Assembly: GCF_000769405.2 (NCBI RefSeq)
Contig: NZ_CP053439.1
Span: 2,418,001 to 2,482,000 of the forward strand
Direction: 5' to 3'
DNA length: 64,000 nt
Source of the DNA: Rhizobium brockwellii
GTDB taxonomy: Bacteria > Pseudomonadota > Alphaproteobacteria > Rhizobiales > Rhizobiaceae
A program made the position numbers and the translations under genes. Numbering within the stretch: position 1 is the first letter of the stretch; each line of letters opens with the position of its first letter. The notes under the pieces were generated by a model. The model was not told the DNA's origin. It did no database searches and saw nothing but the letters and a program-made list of their open reading frames with translations. Below, piece by piece: positions 42,328 through 50,451 of the stretch.

Positions 42328-42741
42328 ATGGCGCGCGAAGACACCGAAGACGCCATTATCGCCTACAAGTCCATTCTGGCGCAGATTATCGACAATAGGC
42401 CATCCGGCACGCGCCAGCGCCTGGCGACGGCGCTTGGAAAACATCGCAGCTTCGTCACCCAGATCACCAGCCCGACCTATGCAACGCCGCTGCCGGCGCG
42501 CCATCTCGCCACAATCGTCCGCGTCTGCCATTTTAGCGCCGCCGAACAGGAGCGCTTTCTCGAAGCCTATCAGGCCGCCCATCCCGGCAAGCTGCCGGAC
42601 CTCGGCCATTCCGAGAAATTGCGGCACCTGTCGCTGATGGTGCCCGACTTCGGCGATGACAGGAAAAACCGCCTATTGGAAGAGGCGATCTCCGATCTGG
42701 TGCAGAAGATCGTCGCGATTTCAGGGGCGAGTGAGCAGTGA
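42328..42741 (+). CDS. Helix-turn-helix protein of the dihydroxyacetone operon
   Basis: The ATG at 42328 follows GGAGAGTAGA and lies one base after the Enzyme I stop. The 137-residue product has an XRE-like helix-turn-helix region, RQRLATALGKHRSFVTQI, then PARHLATIVRVCHFSAAEQE and FLEAYQAAHPGK. The C-terminal helix rich in Glu/Leu could dimerise. I know similar proteins only as conserved hypotheticals near dha genes. It is the only regulator-like protein in the operon and may control it, perhaps through the phosphorelay. Its stop codon lies inside a tandem heptamer repeat. Confidence 0.65.
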   Translation: MAREDTEDAIIAYKSILAQIIDNRPSGTRQRLATALGKHRSFVTQITSPTYATPLPARHLATIVRVCHFSAAEQERFLEAYQAAHPGKLPDLGHSEKLRHLSLMVPDFGDDRKNRLLEEAISDLVQKIVAISGASEQ

Positions 42742-42757
42742 ATAGTGAGTAGTGAGC
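42730..42757. repeat. Four tandem heptamers, AGTGARY type
   Basis: AGTGAGC, AGTGAAT, AGTGAGT and AGTGAGC follow head to tail at 42730-42757. Each contains TGA and the seven-base step puts a stop in every frame. The array covers the end of the helix-turn-helix gene and lies 42 bases before dhaK. Confidence 0.75.
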
Positions 42758-42799
42758 GGGTTGACGTAGCGTAATGCTTTTGGCCTTGGGAGGGGCTTG

Positions 42800-43792
42800 A
42801 TGAAGAAGTTCATGAACACTGCGGAAACCATGGTCGCCGAAAGCGTCGAAGGCTTCGTGCGCGCCCATGAGGCCTTGGTGGTGTTCGGGCCTGAGCGCAG
42901 ATGCATCCGCCGCCGCCATCCCACCGCTGGCAAGGTGGCGCTTATATCAGGCGGCGGCGCCGGCCATGAACCGATGCATATTGGCTTCGTCGGCCACGGC
43001 ATGCTGGATGCCGCCTGCGTCGGCCATATCTTCACCTCGCCGACACCGAGCCAGATCATCGCCGCGATCGAAGAGGCCGATACCGGCGCCGGCTGCCTAC
43101 TCGTGGTCAAGAACTATGACGGCGATCTGATGAATTTCGAAATGGCGATCGAGATGGCCGGCGACCGCCACAACATCGACATGGTCGTCGTCAGCGACGA
43201 TATCGAGACATCAAGGTCCGGCGAAGGCAATGGCCGGCGCGGCGTTGCCGGAACGCTGATCGTCGAAAAGCTCCTGGGCGCTGCAGCCGAACGCGGCATG
43301 TCGCTTGCCGAATTGAAGCAGCTCGGCGAGGGATTGAACACACGCATCCGCTCGATGGGTGTCGCGCTGAACGGCGTGACGGTGCCGCAGACCGAGCGCA
43401 CCACATTTTCGCTTGGGCCCGGCGAGATGGAAATGGGCGTCGGCATCCATGGAGAACCCGGCCATGCCAGGCAGCCCTTCGCCGCCTCCGACGCGATCAT
43501 CGGCCATCTCTGCGAAACCATCGCCGGCGACATCGCGGTGGCGCCGGGTGCCCGGGCACTGCTCTTCGTCAACGGCCTCGGCGGCACGCCGCCGGCCGAA
43601 CTCTACCTTGCCTATAACGGCGCCCGCCGCTTTATCGAGCAACGCGGCATTCCGATCGAACGCTCGCTTGTGGGAACCTACGTCACCTCGCTCGACATGC
43701 AAGGTCTGTCGGTCACCCTTGCCCTGCTGACCGACGAGGAGATCGCCCTCTGGGACGCGCCGGTAGCGACGGCGGCGCTGCATTGGCCATAA
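42800..43792 (+). CDS. dhaK: Dihydroxyacetone kinase subunit DhaK
   Basis: The ATG at 42800 is preceded by GGGAGGGG; a TTG three bases earlier is less likely. The 330-residue DhaK has SGGGAGHEPMHIGFVGHGML, VKNYDGDLMNFEMAIEMA and MGVGIHGEPGHARQP, which includes the substrate-binding His. It lacks DhaL and so should use the stand-alone dhaL-dhaM pair upstream. It closes the dha operon, 58 bases after the helix-turn-helix gene. It ends 10 bases from the convergent esterase gene. Confidence 0.92.
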   Translation: MKKFMNTAETMVAESVEGFVRAHEALVVFGPERRCIRRRHPTAGKVALISGGGAGHEPMHIGFVGHGMLDAACVGHIFTSPTPSQIIAAIEEADTGAGCLLVVKNYDGDLMNFEMAIEMAGDRHNIDMVVVSDDIETSRSGEGNGRRGVAGTLIVEKLLGAAAERGMSLAELKQLGEGLNTRIRSMGVALNGVTVPQTERTTFSLGPGEMEMGVGIHGEPGHARQPFAASDAIIGHLCETIAGDIAVAPGARALLFVNGLGGTPPAELYLAYNGARRFIEQRGIPIERSLVGTYVTSLDMQGLSVTLALLTDEEIALWDAPVATAALHWP

Positions 43793-43802
43793 CGGTGCCG
43801 CC

Positions 43803-44531
43803 TCAAATATAAAGCGCTGCCATCTTCCGCCAGGCGCCGGCGCGGTGGGCGCGTCCATCCCAGACATGCAGCTGATGGCCGATATGCTTTTCGCCGAGCA
43901 GCCGGCTGAGATAGCGGTTGTTGTCGAGGAAAGGGTCGGCGTCGCCAATGGTGAGAACGATGTCGCGCTCACGCAGCCTGTCGAGCCGCCAGTCGCTGCC
44001 GAGCCCTGGAAGAAAATGCGCCGGCGTGTGGAAATAGACGCTGTCATCGTAATAACCGTCGAACAGGTCGCCGAAGGATTCCACCTTCATCGTCAGGTCG
44101 TAGCGGCCGGAAAAGGCGACGAGCTTGCGGAAGAGATGCGGATGGCGAAAGAACAGGCTCGCCGCCTGGAAGGCGCCGAGGCTGCAGCCGTGCACGATGG
44201 TGCAGTCATGCGAATTCTTCGCCGCCATAAGCGGCAACACTTCGTGCAGGATATAATCCTCGAAGGCGCCATGCCGGCGGATGCGCTCGACCGGGTGACG
44301 GTGAAAGCCGTAAAAGGTTTCTGCCGCCAGGCCCTCGATGCAATAGAGCTGGAGATGGCCGGCTTCCAACTTGTCGGCGAGACTCGCGACGAGGCCGAGC
44401 TGTTCATATTCGAAGAAGCGCCCGTCCCGCGTCGGAAATACCAGAACCTTGGCGCCGGCATGGCCGAACACCAGCATCTCCATGTCTCGATGCAGCCGCT
44501 GACTATACCAGCGCAGATATTCGCGGTTCAT
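43803..44531 (-). CDS. Esterase-family alpha/beta-hydrolase
   Basis: This 242-residue cytoplasmic protein is of the esterase D/Fes-like group. The nucleophile elbow is HGCSLGAFQA near residue 115, FPTRDGRFFEYEQLGL lies near the N-terminus, and the late acid and His appear in TIGDADPFL and VWDGRAHRAGAW. The substrate is unknown. It overlaps the upstream acetylxylan-esterase-like gene by four bases, so the two are coupled. Function in the same carbohydrate-ester pathway is plausible but unproven. It converges with dhaK. Confidence 0.82.
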   Translation of the reverse strand: MNREYLRWYSQRLHRDMEMLVFGHAGAKVLVFPTRDGRFFEYEQLGLVASLADKLEAGHLQLYCIEGLAAETFYGFHRHPVERIRRHGAFEDYILHEVLPLMAAKNSHDCTIVHGCSLGAFQAASLFFRHPHLFRKLVAFSGRYDLTMKVESFGDLFDGYYDDSVYFHTPAHFLPGLGSDWRLDRLRERDIVLTIGDADPFLDNNRYLSRLLGEKHIGHQLHVWDGRAHRAGAWRKMAALYI

Positions 44532-45487
44532 GGCACCCTGAAAAACTGTCCGATCTTGTCGCGGAGAACCGCCTCTTGCTCAGCACTTCCAGGGTAATCG
44601 AAATGCCCGGCATCCAGGATGAAGATTTCATTAAATTTTGGTAGCGCATTTGCGACGGCGAACTGACAGGGCGGCGCGACGGAGGGATCGAAAAGGGCGA
44701 CGGCCGTCAGCATCGGCACCTTGATCCGGCTGGCGGCGGTCGCCGCATCGTAGAAGCGTAACGTCTCCAGCACATCCGGGTGTTTCTTATGATACGCTTG
44801 CACCGACTGCGCGCTGCCGACGGTCGGCAGCGTCAGCCGCAGCGGCTGGTCCCCGAAGGTCGGCAGCGCCAGATGACCGCGATCGATACGCGGGTCGTAA
44901 GCGATCGCCATCGCCCCGAGACCGCCGCCGAAGCTGATGCCGCTATAGCCGATATGTCCTGACACCCAGGGATAGAGCGCAACCAGCGTCGAGACGGCAA
45001 GCCACAGATCCTCGACGCAGCCGCCGATGACATAGGATCCAGGCTTGTCGATATCGTGCAGCACATGCCAGGAGGGATTCTGCGAAATCGGCGGACGGGC
45101 GCTGAGCGACAGCCCGCGGCAGCAGGGAAAGAGCACCGCCGTTTCCTCGACCGGCAGATCGAAATCGGGACGATCCCGCCCGCCATAACCATGCCCGACG
45201 ACAAGACCGCGCCGCACCTCCCCCTTACGCGGCAGGATGAGCCAACCGCCGATCCTGAATGAACTGGTCGAGATATAGACGAGATCGAGCACGTGCCAGT
45301 CGGCATGGGTGATCTTGCTCCGGCGCAGCACCGGCTGCGGATCGACCGCCAGCGCCTTGAGATACCGCGCCTTCCAGAAATCATCGAAGCCGGCAGGCGC
45401 CTCGGGCGGCTCGACCGCGAGAAGTTCTTCGAGCTGCATTCCGTAGGTCGGATCGAAATCGAAGGGATGTGTCGTCGGAATACTCAT
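44528..45487 (-). CDS. Acetylxylan-esterase-like alpha/beta-hydrolase
   Basis: This 319-residue protein resembles the AXE1/cephalosporin-C deacetylase family. It has FDFDPTYGMQLEELL near the start, VGHGYGGRDRPD, the nucleophile segment SGISFGGGLGAMA near residue 185, and TAVALFDPSVAPPCQF with a late His in DAGHFDYPG. It should remove acetyl groups from sugars or similar esters. There is no signal peptide, so it acts inside the cell. It leads a two-gene operon with the esterase at 43803. Confidence 0.82.
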   Translation of the reverse strand: MSIPTTHPFDFDPTYGMQLEELLAVEPPEAPAGFDDFWKARYLKALAVDPQPVLRRSKITHADWHVLDLVYISTSSFRIGGWLILPRKGEVRRGLVVGHGYGGRDRPDFDLPVEETAVLFPCCRGLSLSARPPISQNPSWHVLHDIDKPGSYVIGGCVEDLWLAVSTLVALYPWVSGHIGYSGISFGGGLGAMAIAYDPRIDRGHLALPTFGDQPLRLTLPTVGSAQSVQAYHKKHPDVLETLRFYDAATAASRIKVPMLTAVALFDPSVAPPCQFAVANALPKFNEIFILDAGHFDYPGSAEQEAVLRDKIGQFFRVP

Positions 45488-45576
45488 CCAAGGCTTGTCT
45501 CGTGAAAAAGCCGGCGGCGCAAGACTCTGCCCGCGCCAGCCAGCAAAACCGCGCCGTCGGATCTCGCGCTACATCG

Positions 45577-46197
45577 TTACGCCGCGTCGGCCGCCTTGCG
45601 TTGCCGGGAGGCATCAAAAAGCCTGCGGCCGATGACGCGCGCAGCCTCCAGATGAGCGGTCGCATGGTCCGGTCCGGCTTCGAACAGCACCTCTGATGTC
45701 ACGACGCGGGCGCCGCAATAGTCGAAGATCCCGTGATCGATCTGCGTCTTAATGGCGCCGAAATAGCCGTGCCGCATATAGGTCCCGGCATCGGCGCCGC
45801 CGAGGCCGACCAGATGCACCGGCAGGCGGCCAAGCAGCTTCACCAGCCCGATATCCGGGCGATCGTCGTAAGCCCAGCCATTGGTGAACACCCGGTCGAT
45901 CCATCCCTTGATAAGCCCCGGCATCGACCACCAGTAGACGGGATAGACGAGCACCAGCGCATCGGCGCGGTCGATCCTTGCCTGCTCGGCGGCAACGTCG
46001 GCGGGCAGCACCCCTTTCCTCAGATGCAGAGCGATATCGGCCGCGGAGAACCGGGGATCGAAGCCCTCGGCCGCGAGATCGGCAAACTCGACGGAATGGC
46101 CGGCATCGGAAAGTGTGACACCTTCGGCAAGACGGGCGGCGACGCCGTGGGTGAGCGACTGGGGATCGGGATGCGCGACGACGATGAGCGCGTGCAT
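45577..46197 (-). CDS. NAD(P)H-dependent flavodoxin-fold oxidoreductase
   Basis: This 206-residue protein begins ALIVVAHPDPQSLTHGVAAR, the FMN phosphate loop of the NQO1/MdaB/KefF group. It has VLVYPVYWWSMPGLIKGWID, the shared isoalloxazine-binding block. It reduces quinones or similar electrophiles by two electrons. The gene is divergent from a TetR regulator at 46292. Three TAC-N5-GTA repeats fill the gap, so it is the likely target of that regulator. Confidence 0.88.
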   Translation of the reverse strand: MHALIVVAHPDPQSLTHGVAARLAEGVTLSDAGHSVEFADLAAEGFDPRFSAADIALHLRKGVLPADVAAEQARIDRADALVLVYPVYWWSMPGLIKGWIDRVFTNGWAYDDRPDIGLVKLLGRLPVHLVGLGGADAGTYMRHGYFGAIKTQIDHGIFDYCGARVVTSEVLFEAGPDHATAHLEAARVIGRRLFDASRQRKAADAA

Positions 46198-46244
46198 GCA
46201 GAAAACTCCTGTTGAATGATTGCGGAAGGAAGTCGCGGGCTGTA

Positions 46245-46284
46245 TACCTTTGGTAAGCTACTTTCAGTAAAGTTACTTTTGGTA
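46245..46284. promoter_or_regulatory. Triple TAC-N5-GTA operator between oxidoreductase and TetR genes
   Basis: TACCTTTGGTA (46245-46255), TACTTTCAGTA (46259-46269) and TACTTTTGGTA (46274-46284) are related near-palindromes spaced 14 and 15 bases apart. They occupy the 94-base gap between divergent genes, so they are a good candidate TetR binding array. Confidence 0.55.
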
Positions 46285-46291
46285 TATAGTG

Positions 46292-46963
46292 ATGTCAAGC
46301 GCCGAAATAACCGGTCAGCCGACCGATCCGCAACCGCGCCGCCGCCTGTCGCGGCAGGATCGGCATCGGCAGTTGCTCGACGTCGCTTGGCAGATCGTCC
46401 GTGACGAAGGAACGGAAGCGCTGACCCTCGGCCGGCTTTCCGAGCGGGCGGGCGTAACGAAACCCGTGGTCTATGATCATTTCGAAACCCGCCCCGGCCT
46501 GCTCGCAGCGCTCTACCGCGAATTCGACGCCCGCCAGACGGCTGTGATGGACGCAGCCCTTGCGGCAAGCCAGCCGTCGCTCGCCGACCGGGCCACAGTC
46601 ATCGCCACCTCCTATGTCGACTGCGTGCTTCTTCAGGGCCGTGAAATCCCCGGCGTGATCGCAGCACTTGCCGGCTCGCCGGAACTCGAAAGGATCAAGC
46701 GCGAATACGAAGCGGCCTTCATCGAGAAATGCCGTATCGCGCTTTCGCCCTTTACCGGTGCCGGCACGATCGCCGCAGCCGGCCTCTGGGCCATGCTCGG
46801 CGCCGCCGAAGCCCTCTCCTATGCCGCCGCGTCGGGCGACATCACCGCCGTCGAGGCAAAGAACGAACTCTTCGAAACCATCGTCGCGATGGTGGCGAGA
46901 AGTATGGGCGGCGGCACGCATCCCGATCAGCTGCGCAATACGGCCGGCCTCGCATCCAGATGA
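46292..46963 (+). CDS. TetR-family transcriptional regulator
   Basis: The ATG at 46292 (an adjacent GTG at 46289 is possible) gives 223 residues. The N-terminal helix-turn-helix is LGRLSERAGVTKPVVYDHFE near residue 50, preceded by RQLLDVAWQIVRDEGTEALT. The C-terminal part is an all-helical ligand domain. It probably represses the divergent oxidoreductase gene and itself through the repeats upstream. The ligand, perhaps a quinone or other electrophile, is inferred from the target. The frame continues after its stop codon into an isochorismatase remnant. Confidence 0.9.
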   Translation: MSSAEITGQPTDPQPRRRLSRQDRHRQLLDVAWQIVRDEGTEALTLGRLSERAGVTKPVVYDHFETRPGLLAALYREFDARQTAVMDAALAASQPSLADRATVIATSYVDCVLLQGREIPGVIAALAGSPELERIKREYEAAFIEKCRIALSPFTGAGTIAAAGLWAMLGAAEALSYAAASGDITAVEAKNELFETIVAMVARSMGGGTHPDQLRNTAGLASR

Positions 46964-47155
46964 TCCGGCGGGAATACCTGTATCGAATCCACCGCCCGCT
47001 TCGCTATGGAACTCGGTTATTTCGCGACCTTGGTGAGCGACGCGACGGCCGCCTTCTCGCACCTAATGATGCATGCTGCGCACAAGCTGAACGGCCCGAC
47101 CTACGCCCATGCTATTCTGACGACGGCCGAACTCTTGCCCAAGGCGTCTGCTTAA
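46964..47155 (+). pseudogene. C-terminal remnant of an isochorismatase-family cysteine hydrolase
   Basis: Immediately after the TetR stop, the same frame reads GGNTCIESTARFAMELGY. It then gives LVSDATAAFS and LNGPTYAHAILTTAELL, ending with TAA at 47153-47155. This is the catalytic-Cys segment (NTCIEST) and C-terminus of an isochorismatase-like hydrolase. About 62 residues remain of a usual 180 to 220, and no start codon with a leader is present apart from an internal ATG at 47006. It is most simply a truncated 3' fragment. Expression of the 49-residue internal frame is possible but would lack the active site. Confidence 0.7.
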
Positions 47156-47169
47156 AAGGAGACAATGCC

Positions 47170-48516
47170 ATGACCATGCTCTTCAAAATGCTCACAAGTG
47201 CCGGCTCGGAATCCCTGAACCGCGACCGACGGAGGTTCCTGACCACCGCGGCGATCGGGATCGCCGCCGCGGGCGCGACCAGCCTGTTTCCGTCCTATCC
47301 GGCATCGGCTGCCACGGGAGATGCGATCCGCCCGTTTCGCGTCGACACTCCCGAGGCGGACCTCCTCGACCTTCGCCGGCGCGTGCTGGCAACACGCTGG
47401 CCCGAACGCGAGACGGTCGACGATCAGTCGCAGGGCATACAGCTCGAAAAGATCAAGCCGCTCGTCGATTATTGGGGCACCGGCTACGACTGGCGAAAGG
47501 CGGAAGCGAAGCTGAACGCGCTGCCGCAATTCATCACCGAGATCGACGGCCTAGACATCCACTTCATTCACGTCCACTCGAAACATCCGAATGCCCTGCC
47601 CGTCATCATCACCCATGGCTGGCCGGGATCGGTATTCGAGAACCTCAAGATCATCGGCCCGCTCACCGATCCGACCGCTCATGGCGGACGCGCCGAAGAT
47701 GCGTTCGACGTGGTCATTCCGTCGATGCCGGGCTACGGCTTCTCCGGCAAGCCGATCGGCACCGGCTGGGGCCCGGACCGCATCGCGCGGGCCTGGGCGG
47801 AACTGATGAAGCGCCTCGCTTACAGCAGCTACGTCGCCCAGGGCGGCGACTGGGGCTCGCCGGTCTCCGGCGCGATGGCACGGCTCGCGCCACAAGGTCT
47901 GCTCGGCATCCACATCAACCTGCCGGCTGTCGTGCCGCCCGAAGTAGCCGCGGTGCTCGCCGCGGGCGGGCCGGCGCCGCAGCGACTCTCCGCCGAGGAA
48001 CGCGCGGCGTTCGATGCCCTCAGCGCCGCAGCCAAGATGGGGAACAGGTCCTATGCCACGATGATGGGCACGAGGCCGCAGACGATCGGCTACGCCATAT
48101 CGGATTCCCCGGCCGGCCTTGCGGCATGGACGCTCGGTCATCCAGGCTTCACGCACTGGACCTACGACAGCAGCGATCCCGAAAAGTCTCCCGACGAGGT
48201 GCTCGACGACATCACGCTTTACTGGTTGACCAACAGCGCCGCTTCCTCGGCCCGGATCTACTGGGAATATGGCGGCGGGAGCAGTCCCGTCCTTGCGGCC
48301 GGGGAGAAGACCTCCAAGATCGCGCTTCCGGTCGCCATCACCGTCTTTCCTGGGGAGAGCTATCAGGCCCCGGAGACATGGGCCCGTCGCGCCTATCGCA
48401 ACCTTATCTATTTCCACAAGGTCGACAAGGGCGGCCACTTCGCCGCCTGGGAGCAGCCCGAGCTCTTCTCCGCCGAGCTTCGAGCAGCGTTCAGGCCGCT
48501 GCGCCGACCGATATGA
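47170..48516 (+). CDS. Tat-exported epoxide hydrolase (EHN family), paralogue 1
   Basis: The ATG at 47170 lies eight bases after AAAAGGAG. The N-terminus has a twin-arginine signal (NRDRRRFLTTAAIGIAAAGA), so the folded enzyme is exported. The EHN domain follows (DTPEADLLDLRRRVLATRWP). The alpha/beta-hydrolase core then has HGWPGS (oxyanion), QGGDWGSPVSG with the nucleophilic Asp, and KGGHFAAWEQP with the catalytic His. It should open epoxides to diols in the periplasm. A second member with the same layout is at 60289. It lies downstream of the isochorismatase remnant. Confidence 0.9.
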   Translation: MTMLFKMLTSAGSESLNRDRRRFLTTAAIGIAAAGATSLFPSYPASAATGDAIRPFRVDTPEADLLDLRRRVLATRWPERETVDDQSQGIQLEKIKPLVDYWGTGYDWRKAEAKLNALPQFITEIDGLDIHFIHVHSKHPNALPVIITHGWPGSVFENLKIIGPLTDPTAHGGRAEDAFDVVIPSMPGYGFSGKPIGTGWGPDRIARAWAELMKRLAYSSYVAQGGDWGSPVSGAMARLAPQGLLGIHINLPAVVPPEVAAVLAAGGPAPQRLSAEERAAFDALSAAAKMGNRSYATMMGTRPQTIGYAISDSPAGLAAWTLGHPGFTHWTYDSSDPEKSPDEVLDDITLYWLTNSAASSARIYWEYGGGSSPVLAAGEKTSKIALPVAITVFPGESYQAPETWARRAYRNLIYFHKVDKGGHFAAWEQPELFSAELRAAFRPLRRPI

Positions 48517-48598
48517 GAGGAGCGGCGGCCCCTCGCCGCGCAGGGATGTTGCCGCCTGGTATGATTGTCCATGATCGGCACCGGGATCGGCCTCGGCA

Positions 48599-49381
48599 TC
48601 AGTCCGTATTCTGCCCCGCCGCCGTGAGGATCAGCTTTGTGATCTCGTCCGGGTGGGAGATCAACGACAGATGGCTGGCCTGGATTTCAATGGTCTTTGC
48701 TCCCATGCGTTTGGCCATGAAGCGTTCGAGATCGGGATTGATCGTCCGGTCCTCGGTCGAAACGGCATACCAACTCGGCTTCGAACGCCAGGCGGCCTGT
48801 GTCGTCTTGCCGGTCAGCAGCGCCTTCTGGAACGGTTGCTGCACGGCGTAAAGAACTTTCGCCTTCGTCTCCGGCAGGTCGCCGGCGAAATCGTGCAGGA
48901 AGGCTTCCTCGCTCAGCCGACCCTCGTCGCCATCGAAGACGATGCCGGCAGAAGCCGGCGGCGTTGGGAAGGTTTTGGCGAGGGCAGTATAATCCTCGCC
49001 CGCATCCGGCGCCCGCGCCGCGACATAGACGAGCGCCGAAACATCCGGGTGCACGCCGGCCTCCGTGACGATCATGCCGGAAAACGAATGCCCGACGAGA
49101 ACCGTCGGGCCATCCTGCCGGTCGAGCACCCGCTTCACGGCAGCAACGGCCTCGGGCAGCGTCGTCAGCGGGTTCTGCACCGCCGTGGCATTGAGCCCAG
49201 CCGCCTGCAGGCGCGCGATCACCTCGGTCCAGCACGAGCCGTCGGCAAACAGACCGTGCGCCAGCACGACGTTGCGCGCCTTAACGAGAGCGGATGTCGC
49301 GGCCATACCGCGGGTAGCAAGCAGAGAAGCGGCGGCGCCGGCAACAAGGGCAGCCGAGAAAGTCCGTCTGTTCATCATCAT
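48599..49381 (-). CDS. Exported alpha/beta-hydrolase
   Basis: I start at ATG 49381 (MMMNRRTFSAALVAGAAASL); the longer frame to 49483 adds non-family sequence. NRRTF with a hydrophobic run suggests a Tat-type signal. The core shows NVVLAHGLFADGSCW, nucleophile elbow GHSFSGMIVTEAG, and a late His in ASHLSLISHP. Similar proteins include esterases and haloperoxidase-like enzymes. It is divergent from the GntR gene at 49754, with 372 bases between that hold paired GTGTATGCAAA arms. It converges with the epoxide hydrolase gene. Confidence 0.85.
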   Translation of the reverse strand: MMMNRRTFSAALVAGAAASLLATRGMAATSALVKARNVVLAHGLFADGSCWTEVIARLQAAGLNATAVQNPLTTLPEAVAAVKRVLDRQDGPTVLVGHSFSGMIVTEAGVHPDVSALVYVAARAPDAGEDYTALAKTFPTPPASAGIVFDGDEGRLSEEAFLHDFAGDLPETKAKVLYAVQQPFQKALLTGKTTQAAWRSKPSWYAVSTEDRTINPDLERFMAKRMGAKTIEIQASHLSLISHPDEITKLILTAAGQNTD

Positions 49382-49753
49382 GATCTGGTTCCTTATGCGT
49401 CCAGGAATTGAAGGATCGAAAGCATGCTGGTTCGGGACCGAAGAACCGAAGCCAAGTCGAAATCGGTTGGTCTGTAATGCCATGTCGGAACGGTTCGCTT
49501 TGCCCGGCGCGAGGCGCTGGCCTTCGTCGCGTTGCGGTTCCCGTCGTATTCAAATTCGGTATTTGAAGCGGCTTCGTGTATGCAAAAGCCTGCTTGCTGG
49601 AGATTTATGTATTCCCATCCGATATAAAGTCAATTATTGAATACGTAACAGCTTCGTGATGCTATCAGTGTATACGCCTAGCGGCACGTCAATCGCATTT
49701 GCATACACAATCGATCGAGCCGTCGATGCTGAAACAGATCGGAGATAACGGAA
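49382..49753. promoter_or_regulatory. Divergent promoter region with long-range inverted arms
   Basis: No gene is supported in these 372 bases. GTGTATGCAAA (49576-49586) and TTTGCATACAC (49698-49708) are exact inverted 11-base copies 111 bases apart. A related GTGTATAC lies at 49668-49675. They are candidate sites for the GntR regulator encoded at 49754. Confidence 0.5.
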
Positions 49754-50446
49754 ATGGCGAGTGGTTTCGAAACCGAGGATAACGGCGATGATCGCGGGTT
49801 GCTCTCCGACCGCATTCGCAACGCCCTGACGGACGAGATCGCCACCGGCACGCTGGCGGCGGGCGCAGCGTTGGACGAACAGCAGCTTGCCGATCGCTTC
49901 GGCGCCTCCCGCACGCCGGTTCGCGAAGCGCTGCGTCAGCTGGCGGCGGGCGGCCTCGTCGAGCTTCGCGCCCGGCGCGGCGGCGTCGTTGCCCGTATGA
50001 CACCGGAGCGCATCATGGAAATGTTCGAGACGGTGGCCGAGATCGAGGCCATTTGCGTCAGGCTCGCCACCTACCGCATGACACCGCTGGAACGCAGCCA
50101 TCTGATCGAACTGCACGACCTCTCAGAGCCGATCGTCGAGACCGGCGATTTCGATGCCTATGACAGCTTCAACCGCCAATTCCATGAAGCCATCTATCAC
50201 GCCACCCACAATAGCTTCCTTGCCGAACAGGCGATCGCCGTGCGCAACCGCCTGAACGCCTTCCGGCGCACGCAGCTGCGCCAGGGCGAACGGCTCCGCC
50301 GATCCCGGGACGAACACGAGGCAATCATGCAGGCGATCGCCGAAGGCGACGGCGAGATGGCATCCCGGCGCATGCGCGCCCACATGCTGAACGCCGCCAC
50401 CTCGCTCAGCCGTTTCATCGAAACCAACAAGCCGGGGGGAGTTTGA
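49754..50446 (+). CDS. GntR-family (FCD) transcriptional regulator
   Basis: This 230-residue protein has an N-terminal winged helix (LADRFGASRTPVREALRQLA near residue 45) and a C-terminal FCD ligand domain. The ligand domain carries the metal-binding pattern: DSFNRQFHEAIYHATHN, and later histidines near the C-terminus (RMRAHMLNA). It regulates uptake or catabolism of organic acids in most relatives. The divergent hydrolase at 48599 is the nearest possible target, and paired motifs lie in the shared promoter. It converges with the Rap1a-like gene at a six-base gap. Confidence 0.92.
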   Translation: MASGFETEDNGDDRGLLSDRIRNALTDEIATGTLAAGAALDEQQLADRFGASRTPVREALRQLAAGGLVELRARRGGVVARMTPERIMEMFETVAEIEAICVRLATYRMTPLERSHLIELHDLSEPIVETGDFDAYDSFNRQFHEAIYHATHNSFLAEQAIAVRNRLNAFRRTQLRQGERLRRSRDEHEAIMQAIAEGDGEMASRRMRAHMLNAATSLSRFIETNKPGGV

Positions 50447-50451
50447 CGTTC

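Noticed and set aside
42730..42757. CRISPR-like array
   Set aside because: The units are seven bases with no spacers and no cas genes, so it is a simple tandem repeat.
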